From UBA1240 sp045599185 (GTDB lineage Bacteria; Spirochaetota; Spirochaetia; Treponematales; Treponemataceae), in contig JAZRVO010000027.1 of assembly GCA_045599185.1 (NCBI GenBank), forward strand, positions 1 to 64,000: DNA of 64,000 nucleotides, given 5' to 3'. The notes beneath the pieces are model-generated. The model was given only the letters and a program-made list of their open reading frames with translations. It was not told where the DNA came from and did not search any database. A program made the translations under genes and the position numbers. Below, piece by piece: positions 51,958 through 61,291 of this stretch (positions within the stretch are counted from its first letter, which is position 1; the number at the start of each line of letters is the position of its first letter).

Positions 51958-52270
51958 GCTGCCTCCGTTTTATGTTTTCATTTTAGCCGGTGGTAAAAAT
52001 TAGGCAACGGTTTTAAAGGCAATGTGCATTTTGAAGGCGGTAAGATGCAGTTTGGGGCTGGTAGAACCTACGGACGGCTGATTTTTGCAGAAATTGACGG
52101 GGAATGACTTTAATGCATGGCGTTTAAAAGTTCGCGCCGTACTTGTTTTATTTGCCAAAAAAAGTTATATTTTTCAAGAATGTTCAGTCAAACGACACTA
52201 AAAACATTTGAAAGTAGCCGGTAACTCGGCATAAATTCCTGCAATTGCGCAGGCATAGAAGGAGTTTTTG
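51958..52270 (+). promoter_or_regulatory. Divergent region with probable pckG promoter
   Basis: 313-bp gap. TTGAAA (52208-52213), 16 bp, CATAAA (52230-52235) is the best promoter for pckG, giving a leader of about 30 nt with GGAG before the ATG. A small stem (CCTGC-AATTGC-GCAGG) lies in the leader. Nothing else was recognised. Confidence 0.4.
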
Positions 52271-54124
52271 ATGAAAGTTGAAGACATCAAACACCCAAAA
52301 ATCAAAGCTTGGGTTGAAGAATGTATCGCTATGTGTGAACCAGATGATGTTTACGTTTGCGATGGATCTACTGCTGAATACGATCGCTTGATGCAGAAAT
52401 GTGTTGATGCTGGTCTTGCTATTCCTCTCAAAAAGAAAGAAAACAGCTTCCTTTTCCGCTCACTTCCAAGTGACGTAGCACGTGTTGAAGCACGTACTTT
52501 TATTTCTTCTGTAAAAGAAGAAGATGCAGGTCCAACCAACCACTGGATTGATCCTGTTGAATTGAAAGCAACAATGAAAGGTTTGTACAAAGGCTGTATG
52601 CACGGCCGCACAATGTACGTTATTCCTTTCTGCATGGGTCCACTCGGTTCGCCAATTTCTAAAAACGGTATCGAAGTTACAGACTCTGAATACGTTGTTC
52701 TTAACATGGACATCATGACACGTGCCGGTTCTAAAGTTCTCGACCTTCTCGGAACAGACGGCGAATTCGTTCCATGTTTGCACTCAGTTGGTAAACCACT
52801 TAACAATGGTGAAAAAGACAACGGAATCTGGCCTTGTGCAGATGTTGAACACAAATACATTTCTCAGTTCCCAGACGAAGGACTCATCTGGTCTTACGGT
52901 TCAGGTTACGGCGGAAATGCTCTTCTTGGTAAAAAATGTTTCGCTCTTCGCATTGCAACTGTATTGGCTCGCAAAGAAGGCTGGCTTGCAGAACACATGC
53001 TTATCCTGAAACTTACTAACCCTAAAGGCGAAGTTAAATACGTTACAGGTGCTTTCCCGTCAGCTTGTGGTAAAACTAACCTGGCTATGCTTATTCCTAC
53101 AATCCCAGGTTGGAAAGTTGAAACAATCGGTGACGATATTGCATGGATGAAATATGGCGAAGATGGCCGTTTGTACGCTATCAACCCAGAAGCTGGTTTC
53201 TTCGGTGTTGCACCTGGTACATCAGCAGAATCAAACAAAAACGCTCTTATTTCAGCAGAAAAGAACACAATTTTTACAAACTGTGCTCTTACAGAAGACG
53301 GAGACGTTTGGTGGGAAGGTATCGGTTACCCTGCATCTGGCAAACTGGTTGACTGGAAAGGCAACACACGTGATGCTCTTCCAAAAGACAAGGCACCAAA
53401 AGGCGAAGAAATGGCTCACCCGAACGCACGCTTTACAGCACCTGCAAAACAGTGTCCATGTATCGCACCAGAATGGGAAGATCCAAAAGGTGTTCCGATT
53501 TCTGCAATCCTTTTCGGTGGACGCCGTCCTTCAACAGTTCCGCTGGTACACCAGTCTCGCAACTGGAACCACGGTGTATTCTTGGGTTCAATCGTAGGTT
53601 CAGAAATTACAGCTGCTTCTACAATCAACGCTGCAGAAGTTGGTAAAATCCGCCGCGACCCATTTGCTATTCTCCCATTCTGTGGTTACAACATGGGCGA
53701 CTACTTCCAGCACTGGGTAAACGTTGGTAAAGCTGCAAAAGATCAGGACAAACTGCCAAAAATCTTCTACGTTAACTGGTTCCGCAAGGACGAAAACAAC
53801 GCAGAACTTCCTGGCGGATTCATGTGGCCTGGTTACGGCGACAACTCACGCGTTTTGGCTTGGATTTTCGACCGCTGTAACAACGTTGACAACTGTGTTG
53901 AAACAGCTATCGGTTACATGCCAAAAGAAGGTGCCCTCAACCTCGAAGGTCTCGCAGATGTTTACAAGAAACAGATTCCTGCAATCACATCTGTTGACAA
54001 AGAAGGCTGGCTGAAAGAATGCAAAGACATTCGTGAAAACCACTACACCAAATTTGGTACACACCTTCCAAAAGAACTTGCAGACTGCTTGAACGATTTG
54101 GAAGCACGCTTGCAGAAAGCATAA
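52271..54124 (+). CDS. pckG: Phosphoenolpyruvate carboxykinase (GTP)
   Basis: This 617-residue protein starts at an ATG after GAAGGAG. It matches the GTP-dependent class: kinase-1 loop GAFPSACGKTNLAML with the class-specific cysteine (C266), kinase-2 block ETIGDDIAWMK, and the guanine-binding region around PFCGYNMGDYFQHW. It interconverts oxaloacetate and PEP plus CO2. In fermenting anaerobes it usually works towards oxaloacetate, feeding succinate formation (inference). The gene's codons favour TTC, AAC and GTT more than its neighbours, as expected for high expression. Confidence 0.97.
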   Translation: MKVEDIKHPKIKAWVEECIAMCEPDDVYVCDGSTAEYDRLMQKCVDAGLAIPLKKKENSFLFRSLPSDVARVEARTFISSVKEEDAGPTNHWIDPVELKATMKGLYKGCMHGRTMYVIPFCMGPLGSPISKNGIEVTDSEYVVLNMDIMTRAGSKVLDLLGTDGEFVPCLHSVGKPLNNGEKDNGIWPCADVEHKYISQFPDEGLIWSYGSGYGGNALLGKKCFALRIATVLARKEGWLAEHMLILKLTNPKGEVKYVTGAFPSACGKTNLAMLIPTIPGWKVETIGDDIAWMKYGEDGRLYAINPEAGFFGVAPGTSAESNKNALISAEKNTIFTNCALTEDGDVWWEGIGYPASGKLVDWKGNTRDALPKDKAPKGEEMAHPNARFTAPAKQCPCIAPEWEDPKGVPISAILFGGRRPSTVPLVHQSRNWNHGVFLGSIVGSEITAASTINAAEVGKIRRDPFAILPFCGYNMGDYFQHWVNVGKAAKDQDKLPKIFYVNWFRKDENNAELPGGFMWPGYGDNSRVLAWIFDRCNNVDNCVETAIGYMPKEGALNLEGLADVYKKQIPAITSVDKEGWLKECKDIRENHYTKFGTHLPKELADCLNDLEARLQKA

Positions 54125-54156
54125 GTTTGTAGCAGGTTTTAACCTGTAACAAACGC

Positions 54157-54188
54157 AAAGCCCCGGGTAAAAATCCGGGGCTTTTTTT
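54157..54188 (+). terminator. Terminator after pckG
   Basis: AAAGCCCCGG pairs with CCGGGGCTTTTTTT, 32 bp after the stop codon. Confidence 0.85.
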
Positions 54189-54358
54189 GTGGTTTATAAA
54201 AAATAGCCAAATCACCGTCATCAAGTTGCAGGCGACTTTTTACTGAAAACACAGAAAATGCCGGTACGGTTTTTCCTCGTTGCCGGGCTTGCAGTATTTC
54301 TGCACGCTCCGGCAAGTGGCAAACCTTTAAAGCATTCAAAAAAAACATATTTGGGCAT

Positions 54359-54398
54359 AAAAAAATGCAGCCGGTAAATGCCAGCTGCATTTTTTTTG
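54359..54398 (-). terminator. Terminator after ilvE
   Basis: AAAAATGCAGC pairs with GCTGCATTTTTTTT; read on the minus strand it lies about 32 bp past the ilvE stop. The 54189-54358 stretch between the two terminators shows no gene. Confidence 0.75.
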
Positions 54399-54430
54399 TT
54401 ATTTAAAACTTAAGTTAAAATGCACAAATG

Positions 54431-55519
54431 TTATTTAACTTTTTTGTTCCAGTTGTGGCTGTCGGCAATTGAACCGTACTGGCCACCTTTAAGAATCTGC
54501 TGCAATTTTGCACCAACCGGACCTGGCTTGCGGTCGTTAAAAACGCGTTCCTTGCCTTCGTGCGTTACGCTTTCAATTGGCGTAATGCCTGCGGCTGTAC
54601 CTGTAACAAAACATTCAATTGCGCTGGACATAACTTCTGCAATGTCAATTTTGCGTTCTTCAACTTTGTAGCCGTTTTCTTTTGCAAGCTGAATAACGCT
54701 GCGGCGTGTAATGCCAGGCAAAATTGTATCGCCAAGTTCCGGTGTTACCAAAGTTCCGTCCTGCATTACAAAGAAAATATTGCAGCTTGAACCTTCCTGA
54801 ATATATTTGTGGTCGTCAGCATCAAGGAAAACTACTTCCATAAATCCGGCTTCTTCAGCTTCTTTTTTTGCAAGTGCCGAAATTACGTAGTTAGAAGCAG
54901 CTTTAATCCAGCCTGTTCCGTGTGGTGTTGCACGAATGCGGTTGGTTGTTGTTGCCTTTGTGTTGCCGCCTTTAAAATATGTAGAAACGGTTGTTGCACA
55001 AATGATAACGTAAGGTTCTTTAGAACAGCCAACGCCGATCGCGCCTTCACTGTTCATAAACGGACGCATGTAAACACTGCTTGCAGTTGCGTAGTTGTCT
55101 TTTTCCCATTCCGGGTCGTATGCAGGAACATAACCAAGTTCTGCGTTGCGGCGTACAAATTCAACAGAAGCCTTTACGTACATGTCAACTGGGAAAGGTT
55201 CACATTTAAGGCCTTTCATTGAATTGTAAAAACGTTCACCATTGCAGTCCGGGCGGAAAATGCTGATGCCGCCGTCTTTTGTAGAGAAAGCTTTCATGCC
55301 TTCAAAACAGCCGTATCCATACTGGCTGGTGTAGCTTACGCATGGCAGTCCAAACTGGTTGCGTTTTGCATAAACGGCAGCCCGGTCTTCTTCGCTCATT
55401 TTCATAAGTTCGTCATATGGAATATTGTCGACTTCAATCCATTTTTCTTCCCAAGTTTTTTTTGCTGAATTGTACTGTGCAAAGTAAATTACAGGGTACA
55501 TGTCAAGATTAAATGCCAT
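54431..55519 (-). CDS. ilvE: Branched-chain amino acid aminotransferase
   Basis: This 362-residue protein starts at MAFNLDMYPV after CGGAGG. It is a class IV fold aminotransferase of the longer (type II) BCAT group, with YGYGCFEGMKAF, the PLP lysine region ATPHGTGWIKAASNY, EGSSCNIFFV and LPGITRRSVI. It transfers amino groups between glutamate and the 2-keto acids of leucine, isoleucine and valine. No other ilv or leu genes are adjacent; it is a single-gene unit. Confidence 0.95.
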   Translation of the reverse strand: MAFNLDMYPVIYFAQYNSAKKTWEEKWIEVDNIPYDELMKMSEEDRAAVYAKRNQFGLPCVSYTSQYGYGCFEGMKAFSTKDGGISIFRPDCNGERFYNSMKGLKCEPFPVDMYVKASVEFVRRNAELGYVPAYDPEWEKDNYATASSVYMRPFMNSEGAIGVGCSKEPYVIICATTVSTYFKGGNTKATTTNRIRATPHGTGWIKAASNYVISALAKKEAEEAGFMEVVFLDADDHKYIQEGSSCNIFFVMQDGTLVTPELGDTILPGITRRSVIQLAKENGYKVEERKIDIAEVMSSAIECFVTGTAAGITPIESVTHEGKERVFNDRKPGPVGAKLQQILKGGQYGSIADSHNWNKKVK

Positions 55520-55751
55520 AATTTTCCTCCGTTTTATAGCTTTTTGCATTTATATGTCAGTGACAGCTAAAAAGTTTAGTCTTGCTTAAGTTTCTTTAGT
55601 ATAAAACTTTAACAAATTGCTTTCAAGTCGAAATTTTATCTAAAATTTACCAGCCATTTTTGCTTAAAAAATTCAGAATAAAATCCATGTAGAAACTCTT
55701 TAATTTTTTCACTATAATAAAAACCCAAATAAAATTGAAAAAGGAACTTTT

Positions 55752-56861
55752 ATGGCTATAAATTGTGGTATCGTAGGCTTGCCTAACGTTGGAAAGTCAA
55801 CTATTTTTTCAGCATTAACGTCTGCACCGGCAGAAGCCGCCAACTATCCATTCTGTACAATCAACCCTAACGTGGGCATTGTCGACTTGCCGGATTCGCG
55901 CCTTGACTATCTGGCTGAAAAATTTGCAACAAAACGCAAAGTGCCTGCAACAGTTGAATTTGTAGACATCGCCGGCTTGGTAAAAGGCGCTTCAAAAGGC
56001 GAAGGTTTGGGCAACCAGTTTCTGGCAAACATTCGCGAAGTTGGCGTTATTGCCCATGTTGTGCGCTGTTTTGAAAACGCCGACATTGTGCACGTAAACA
56101 ACAAAATTGACCCTGCCGACGATATTGAAACAATCAACATGGAACTTGCCTTTGCCGATTTGGACACGGTTAACAAGCGCATTGAAAAAGCACAGCGCGC
56201 AAGCCGCGTTATGGGCAAAGACGAACAGAAAAAAGCCGCCGTTGTTCTTGGTGCGCTGGACAAAATTAAGCCGCTTTTGGAAAACGGAAAAAGTGCCCGT
56301 CAGGCAGAACTTACCGATGACGAAAAAGAAGCTGTTTACGACTGTCACCTTATTACGATGAAACCGCAGATGTACGTTTGCAACGTTGACGAAGACGGCA
56401 TTCGCAACGGCAACAAGTACATTGAAACCGTTAAAAAAATTGCTGCCGAAGAAGGTTCTGACGTGGTGGTAATTTGCGGCAAATTTGAAGCGGAACTTGC
56501 CGAAATGGGCAGCGCAGAAGAACGTCTGGAATTTTTAGGCGAGCTTGGCCTTAAAGAAAGCGGTTTGGCCGTTTTGGCACGCGCCGCATACCACTTAATG
56601 GGCTTGCGCACTTTCCTTACGGCAGGCGAAGATGAATGCCGCGCTTGGACAATTCATGCCGGCGACACTGCGCCAAAAGCTGCCGGCGTTATTCACACCG
56701 ACTTTGAAAAAGGCTTTATTAAAGCCGAAACCTATGCTTTTGATGATTTGGTTAAGTACGGCAGCGAAGCAGAAATTAAGGCCGCCGGCAAATACCGCAT
56801 TGAAGGCAAGGAATACATCGTTCAGGACGGTGACGTAATTTTCTTCAAATTCAACGTGTAA
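55752..56861 (+). CDS. ychF: YchF-family P-loop ATPase (OLA1)
   Basis: This 369-residue protein starts after AAAGGAA. The G1 loop is GLPNVGKSTIF. Further blocks are the switch region NYPFCTINPNVGIVDLPD and DIAGLVKGASKGEGLGNQFL. A coiled-coil insert follows (about 125-200), and the C-terminal TGS domain contains DEYIVQDGDVIFF-like KEYIVQDGDVIFF. YchF binds ATP rather than GTP and associates with ribosomes. The length is typical. A family A repeat and a weak terminator follow. Confidence 0.96.
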   Translation: MAINCGIVGLPNVGKSTIFSALTSAPAEAANYPFCTINPNVGIVDLPDSRLDYLAEKFATKRKVPATVEFVDIAGLVKGASKGEGLGNQFLANIREVGVIAHVVRCFENADIVHVNNKIDPADDIETINMELAFADLDTVNKRIEKAQRASRVMGKDEQKKAAVVLGALDKIKPLLENGKSARQAELTDDEKEAVYDCHLITMKPQMYVCNVDEDGIRNGNKYIETVKKIAAEEGSDVVVICGKFEAELAEMGSAEERLEFLGELGLKESGLAVLARAAYHLMGLRTFLTAGEDECRAWTIHAGDTAPKAAGVIHTDFEKGFIKAETYAFDDLVKYGSEAEIKAAGKYRIEGKEYIVQDGDVIFFKFNV

Positions 56862-56885
56862 AATTAACGGAAACGTAAAATATTT

Positions 56886-57015
56886 AGGCCGAATGTCGAG
56901 TTTATATGGAATGTCCAAAAAACAGCCTTTCGACAGTCCCCTCCACGAAAAAAAGCGTTTAACCTTCAGTCGTGACGAGTTTTTTTCGTGGCAGTGCCTG
57001 TCTGCGGCTGTTTTT
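56886..57015 (+). repeat. Dispersed repeat family A, copy A7
   Basis: Full-length copy after ychF. Arms AAAACAGCC and GGCTGTTTTT close the element, and the inner stem is CCACGAAAAAAAGC opposite TTTTTTTCGTGG. Its loop (about 56954-56980, GTTTAACCTTCAGTCGTGAC) is unlike those of the other copies. Confidence 0.75.
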
Positions 57016-57093
57016 AGCACAATTAATAAATGTCTTTTGGCCTTTTACGCAAAACTCGATTTTGACCTGTTCATATAATTTTTTCAAAAACGG

Positions 57094-57136
57094 AAACGCC
57101 GGTTATAAATGTTCAATTTGTGCCGGTGTTTTTTTG
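57094..57136 (+). terminator. Probable terminator before the EEP gene
   Basis: AACGCCGG (57095-57102) pairs with CCGGTGTT followed by a T-run. The stem is short. Confidence 0.5.
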
Positions 57137-57240
57137 TCTTCAGTGCCTGTCTTTTAAAATCTTTTGTAATTTTTTATTTTTTTCATTCAAAATTGCAAAA
57201 AAAATATTTTTTTTCGTATTAAAGCCTTTAAGAGGTACTT

Positions 57241-58260
57241 ATGAAAAAACAAATAACATGTATTGCAATTTTGCTGGTTTTGGTGCTTGGGCTGCTGGCC
57301 TATAAAAACGCGGAAAAACAGAAAAATGGCAAAACCCTTGCGGTAATGTCCTACAACGCCCAGTGTTTTTTTGACAGCGTTTATGACGGCTGCGAGTATG
57401 ACGAATTTGGCGCAAAAAGCAAATACTGGAACGAAGTGCGCTACGTTGCCCGGCTGGAAAATCTAGCCGCCGTTATAAACAGGCATGCCGTCGATGTTCT
57501 GTTCTTGCAGGAAATTGAAAACAGCCGGATTATTGAAGATTTGTTTAATTTTCTGCCGGTTTCTACGCCGTATAAATTCGCCTGTTTTGCAAAGGAAGAA
57601 AACGGCGCTTTCGGCTGCGCGGTTCTGTCAAAATATCCCATAAAAAGCATGAAAACCCATCAGTTTACGTTTGCAACTAACGGCAAAATTAACAAAACTT
57701 CAACCCGGCCGCTTTTGCAGGTGCAAATTGAACACCCAAAAACCGAACTGGTGGTTTTTGCCGTGCACTGGAAATCCAAAAAGGGCAGTGACAGCGAAAG
57801 TGAATTCATACGGTTCGGTCAGGAATATATTCTTGCCCGCCAAATTGAAAAAATTATGGCGCAGTTTGAAACGCATTTGGGCAAAATGCCCTGCGTGCTG
57901 GTTGCAGGCGACTTTAACCGCAGCATTGAAGAATTTAGCCCCGGCACTTTACCCGGCAATGTTGCCCTGCAGGGCAAAAACACAAAAATCGAACTGGTTT
58001 CGCCGTGGCTGGTTTTTGCTGATTCTGCAGAATTGTCTGCACCCGGCAGTTACTGCTATCAGGGCGAATGGTCTAAAATTGACAATATCTTTATGGCCGA
58101 CACTGGTGGCACAGGTTTGGACGGTGCGTTTTTTTCTGATTTTTCAGTTATTACCGACGGTGGCATGCTGGACAAGAATGGCGAACCCAAGCGTTACTTT
58201 GCCTTTAAAGGCGAAGGTTTTTCTGACCATTTGCCGGTTTGGGCGCAGATTACTTTCTGA
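57241..58260 (+). CDS. Exported endonuclease/exonuclease/phosphatase (EEP) family protein
   Basis: This 339-residue protein starts after AGAGG. It has a short membrane-anchor/signal segment (about 5-20, ITCIAILLVLVLGLLAY) with no lipobox. The EEP fold is seen in VMSYNAQCFFD, DVLFLQEIEN, CVLVAGDFNR and GFSDHLPVWA, which carry the metal and catalytic residues. Members cleave phosphodiesters of DNA, lipids or nucleotides; an exported version probably acts on extracellular DNA or phospholipid. It converges on the PPTase gene with an 11-bp overlap of the 3' ends. Confidence 0.88.
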   Translation: MKKQITCIAILLVLVLGLLAYKNAEKQKNGKTLAVMSYNAQCFFDSVYDGCEYDEFGAKSKYWNEVRYVARLENLAAVINRHAVDVLFLQEIENSRIIEDLFNFLPVSTPYKFACFAKEENGAFGCAVLSKYPIKSMKTHQFTFATNGKINKTSTRPLLQVQIEHPKTELVVFAVHWKSKKGSDSESEFIRFGQEYILARQIEKIMAQFETHLGKMPCVLVAGDFNRSIEEFSPGTLPGNVALQGKNTKIELVSPWLVFADSAELSAPGSYCYQGEWSKIDNIFMADTGGTGLDGAFFSDFSVITDGGMLDKNGEPKRYFAFKGEGFSDHLPVWAQITF

Positions 58261-58942
58261 AAGTTTGGTAAAGGTCGATTTTTTGAATGATTTGTGATAA
58301 ATCCGCCGGTTCAAAGTCGGCCTTTTCCTGTTTTTCGCAGATTGAAAGAAAATAACCGTCGATTCCGTCAAGAGTCTGGCAGTAAAAGCTGGTTTTCTGG
58401 CCGTTTTTGTAAATAAAACCGTCGTCTGCAATAACATTTACCAGCGAAAGGTCTATCAATAGCCCTTCGCCGGTGGCTTTTACGTAGCTTTCTTTGCGCG
58501 TCCATATCCGGCAAAAGCGCCTGTTGCGTTCAGTTTCGTCAAGGCGGGTTAAAAATGCAAGCTCTTCTTTTGTGCAGCATTTGTTCATAAGGGCTTCGCT
58601 AACTTTACGCACCCGTTCAATGTCTATGCCAATGTCGGCACTGCTTACGGCACAGGCGGCGTAAATGCCTGCGTGAGAAAGATTTGCGCAAATTGAACTG
58701 TAATCTTTAATGACTGGTTTTTTTTGCGGAAGGAAAGCCAGTTGAACCGGCTGTGGAACTTGCGGATAAAGTTTTGAAATGCCGTAATTTAACAAAAGCC
58801 CGGCTCCCAAAGACCGGGCTTTATCTTTTTGATGTTTATAGCCAGTGGCACTTTTTTGCCGCTCGCTGCTTACCAGCGGCAAAAAAGCATTGAAATTCTG
58901 GGAATCTTCTAAAAATTCAACATTGGCATAAAAAATGTGCAT
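58250..58942 (-). CDS. 4'-phosphopantetheinyl transferase (Sfp type)
   Basis: This 230-residue protein has the PPTase motifs ADIGIDIERVR (Mg-binding) and FCRIWTRKESYVKATGEG (the WxxKESxxK block). It is the Sfp/Gsp superfamily size. It moves the phosphopantetheine arm from CoA to carrier proteins; no carrier protein or synthase gene is nearby, so it may serve the fatty acid carrier protein in place of AcpS. It starts 11 bp after the chemoreceptor stop with no good ribosome binding site. A terminator-like hairpin (58796-58828) lies inside its coding region. Confidence 0.93.
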   Translation of the reverse strand: MHIFYANVEFLEDSQNFNAFLPLVSSERQKSATGYKHQKDKARSLGAGLLLNYGISKLYPQVPQPVQLAFLPQKKPVIKDYSSICANLSHAGIYAACAVSSADIGIDIERVRKVSEALMNKCCTKEELAFLTRLDETERNRRFCRIWTRKESYVKATGEGLLIDLSLVNVIADDGFIYKNGQKTSFYCQTLDGIDGYFLSICEKQEKADFEPADLSQIIQKIDLYQTFRK

Positions 58943-58953
58943 TATTTTTAGCT

Positions 58954-61161
58954 TTATGCTTCAATCTTAAAACGCGACATTTTTTTGTTCATCATGTCGA
59001 TGTGATTGGTTGTTTCGTCTGTAATATCGGCAACGGTTAACGCAGCGCCTTCAATGGTTTCAATTTCTTTACCCATTTCAGTAATGCTTGTGTTTACAAC
59101 AGTGCTGATGTCCTTAAGTTTTTCTACGGTTTTGGCAATGCTTGAGCTGGAAGAACTGATGCTCTGGGTTGCGCTGTTAATTTCCTGGTTCATTTCAGAA
59201 ATACGGCTTAATCCGTTCAAAACTTCCTTGCTTGCCGCAGATTCTTCCGTTACGGACATGTTTACCTGCGACAGAAGGCTTTCAATGTTGCTGATAAGCG
59301 AAACGATGTCGTCAAATGAAGATTTTGAAGCAAGGTTTGCCTGTACAATTGAAGCTACGCCAGAATCCATCTGCTGAACCTGTTCCTTAATCTGGGCTGT
59401 CTGTTCAGTAGAATCTTCTGCAAGTTTTCTGATTTCTTCTGCAACAACGGCAAAACCCTTACCAGAATCACCGGCGTGGGCTGCTTCAATTGCGGCGTTC
59501 ATTGCAAGCATGTTGGTCTGGTTTGCAATTTCTTCAATAATTGTATTGGTTGCTGTCAGGTTTTCTGCAAGTTCAACAATTTTGGTAATTGCGCTTTCAA
59601 CTTCTTCCTGCTTTTCAAGGCCGCTGTGAGAAGCCGTCATTAACTGCTTGTACTGGGTACTTAAGGTGTTTACGGTAGAGTTTACCGAAGCAATTGTTGC
59701 TACCATTTCCTGCGTTGCGCTTGAAGACTGGTCAACGCTGTCAATCTGGGCTTCAATGGTTTCTTCAAATTTTCTGATGTTGTCAAGAATTGATTTAAGT
59801 TCCTGACTTGTCATTTCAACCTGATTGCTCTGTTCGTTGGTAACAGAAACAACCTTGGAAAGGTTTGATGCCAGCGCCTGTGTCTGGGCTTTTGTATCGC
59901 TGGCACTCTGGCTAAGCTGGCCGCCGCTTGTGGAAAGCTTGCGGTTAATTTCCTTTATTCCGCTTAACATGCCTTTTGTTTCGTCAATCATGCTTTTAAA
60001 GGCACGGGTCGTCTGTCCAATTTCGTCATTTTTCTGCAAGCTTTCGTTTGGGAATTCGTAGGTGTAGTCGCCCTGTGCAAGTGTTTCTGAAATTTTTGCA
60101 AGCTGAATGACAGGCACGATACTGAATTTGTTAAGTATTACGAAAAGGAACATCATAAGTGCTGCAAGACAGATAACACCTAAAATGATTGTCTGGTTGA
60201 TGCATCTTACAACCGGCTTGTTCAGCGATTTTGTAGGAACGTTGATGCAGAGACACCATTTTGCAGGCTGGTAAAAACCAATTTCAACAGGCACGCAAAT
60301 ATTCAGGATTTTTTCGCCGTTTATGTTAATTTGCTTTTGTACGGGACTGTCCTGATTCATGGCTGTCTTTATGTTTTCAATGCCCGACGGATTTGTTTTT
60401 TGCCATAAAAGGTTTACGTTCTGGCCAATTGTTTCCGTTGCGTGGGAATAAATAATTGTGCCTTCGGCGGTTGTAACCGTAATTGAAGTACCGTCCAGAA
60501 GGTCGGCATCGTTAAAGGTTGCACCGATAAAGTCTGCGTTAATGTCTACGCCGCAAACACCAATAACATTGTTTTTTCCGTCGGTTATTGGGGCACAAAT
60601 ACTGGTGGTCAGGTAATCATCGTAAAGGTAAGGTTCAAGAAACGTTACTTTTTTGGAATTTTTAGGAAGGCTGTAATAATCTTCGTTTTTTTCTCTTTCA
60701 AATGATGTATATTCGGGTGTTTCCGGGTTTTCTATATAGAACATAGGCGTGTATCGGCCGTATTCATCGCCCTGCGTATATGCAAATTCTGCATCGTTTC
60801 CCAAAGAATCCGGTTCCATCATAACCCAAAGAGCTTTAAGCCCGTTAATCTGTTTGTTTTGTGGAAAAGTTGTAAGATAATAGGAAAGCATACGGTTAAG
60901 AATGTTGCGGTTGCGAACGCCGCAGTTAAGTACGCTTTTAAAAGAACTTGTAACGCCGTTAACAATGTGCTCATAGCTTGTAATTGTATTCTGAATTTCC
61001 AGGGCGTAGTCAAAACCCTGACTTTCTACATAGTCAATAGCTACTTCTCGGTAACTGGCAGAAAAAACAGAAGAAACACGGCCTGTTAAAAGGACGATAC
61101 TTATAACTAACAAAATTGCTGCCGGAATAGTTATTTTCCAGCGTAAACTAAAGGTCTTCAT
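58954..61161 (-). CDS. Methyl-accepting chemotaxis protein with dCache sensor
   Basis: This 735-residue protein starts at MKTFSLRWKITIP. It has a first membrane helix (about 10-30), a large periplasmic sensor (about 35-310) of dCache type with GVCGVDINADFIG, and a second helix (about 320-345). A HAMP region follows, then a long coiled-coil signalling domain whose tip carries AMNAAIEAAHAGDSGKGFAV. dCache receptors often bind amino acids or other small metabolites. It belongs with the CheA/CheW arrays at the cell pole. A strong promoter sits directly upstream (61171-61199) with no leader to speak of. Confidence 0.94.
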   Translation of the reverse strand: MKTFSLRWKITIPAAILLVISIVLLTGRVSSVFSASYREVAIDYVESQGFDYALEIQNTITSYEHIVNGVTSSFKSVLNCGVRNRNILNRMLSYYLTTFPQNKQINGLKALWVMMEPDSLGNDAEFAYTQGDEYGRYTPMFYIENPETPEYTSFEREKNEDYYSLPKNSKKVTFLEPYLYDDYLTTSICAPITDGKNNVIGVCGVDINADFIGATFNDADLLDGTSITVTTAEGTIIYSHATETIGQNVNLLWQKTNPSGIENIKTAMNQDSPVQKQININGEKILNICVPVEIGFYQPAKWCLCINVPTKSLNKPVVRCINQTIILGVICLAALMMFLFVILNKFSIVPVIQLAKISETLAQGDYTYEFPNESLQKNDEIGQTTRAFKSMIDETKGMLSGIKEINRKLSTSGGQLSQSASDTKAQTQALASNLSKVVSVTNEQSNQVEMTSQELKSILDNIRKFEETIEAQIDSVDQSSSATQEMVATIASVNSTVNTLSTQYKQLMTASHSGLEKQEEVESAITKIVELAENLTATNTIIEEIANQTNMLAMNAAIEAAHAGDSGKGFAVVAEEIRKLAEDSTEQTAQIKEQVQQMDSGVASIVQANLASKSSFDDIVSLISNIESLLSQVNMSVTEESAASKEVLNGLSRISEMNQEINSATQSISSSSSSIAKTVEKLKDISTVVNTSITEMGKEIETIEGAALTVADITDETTNHIDMMNKKMSRFKIEA

Positions 61162-61170
61162 ACATATTCC

Positions 61171-61199
61171 ATGATAAAGGTATAAATTTTCAGTGTCAA
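61171..61199 (-). promoter_or_regulatory. Near-leaderless consensus promoter of the chemoreceptor gene
   Basis: Minus strand TTGACA (61194-61199), 17 bp, TATCAT (61171-61176), then 9 nt to the ATG at 61161, leaving about 3 nt of leader. The GGA nearby would lie upstream of the transcript start. Confidence 0.65.
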
Positions 61200-61291
61200 T
61201 AAAAGTTTCGGTTAAGAAACTTCTATTTTTCACTTATAAATTCCAATGATTTTATAATTCCTATTGTTTTACAATATTTATGGACTGTAGA

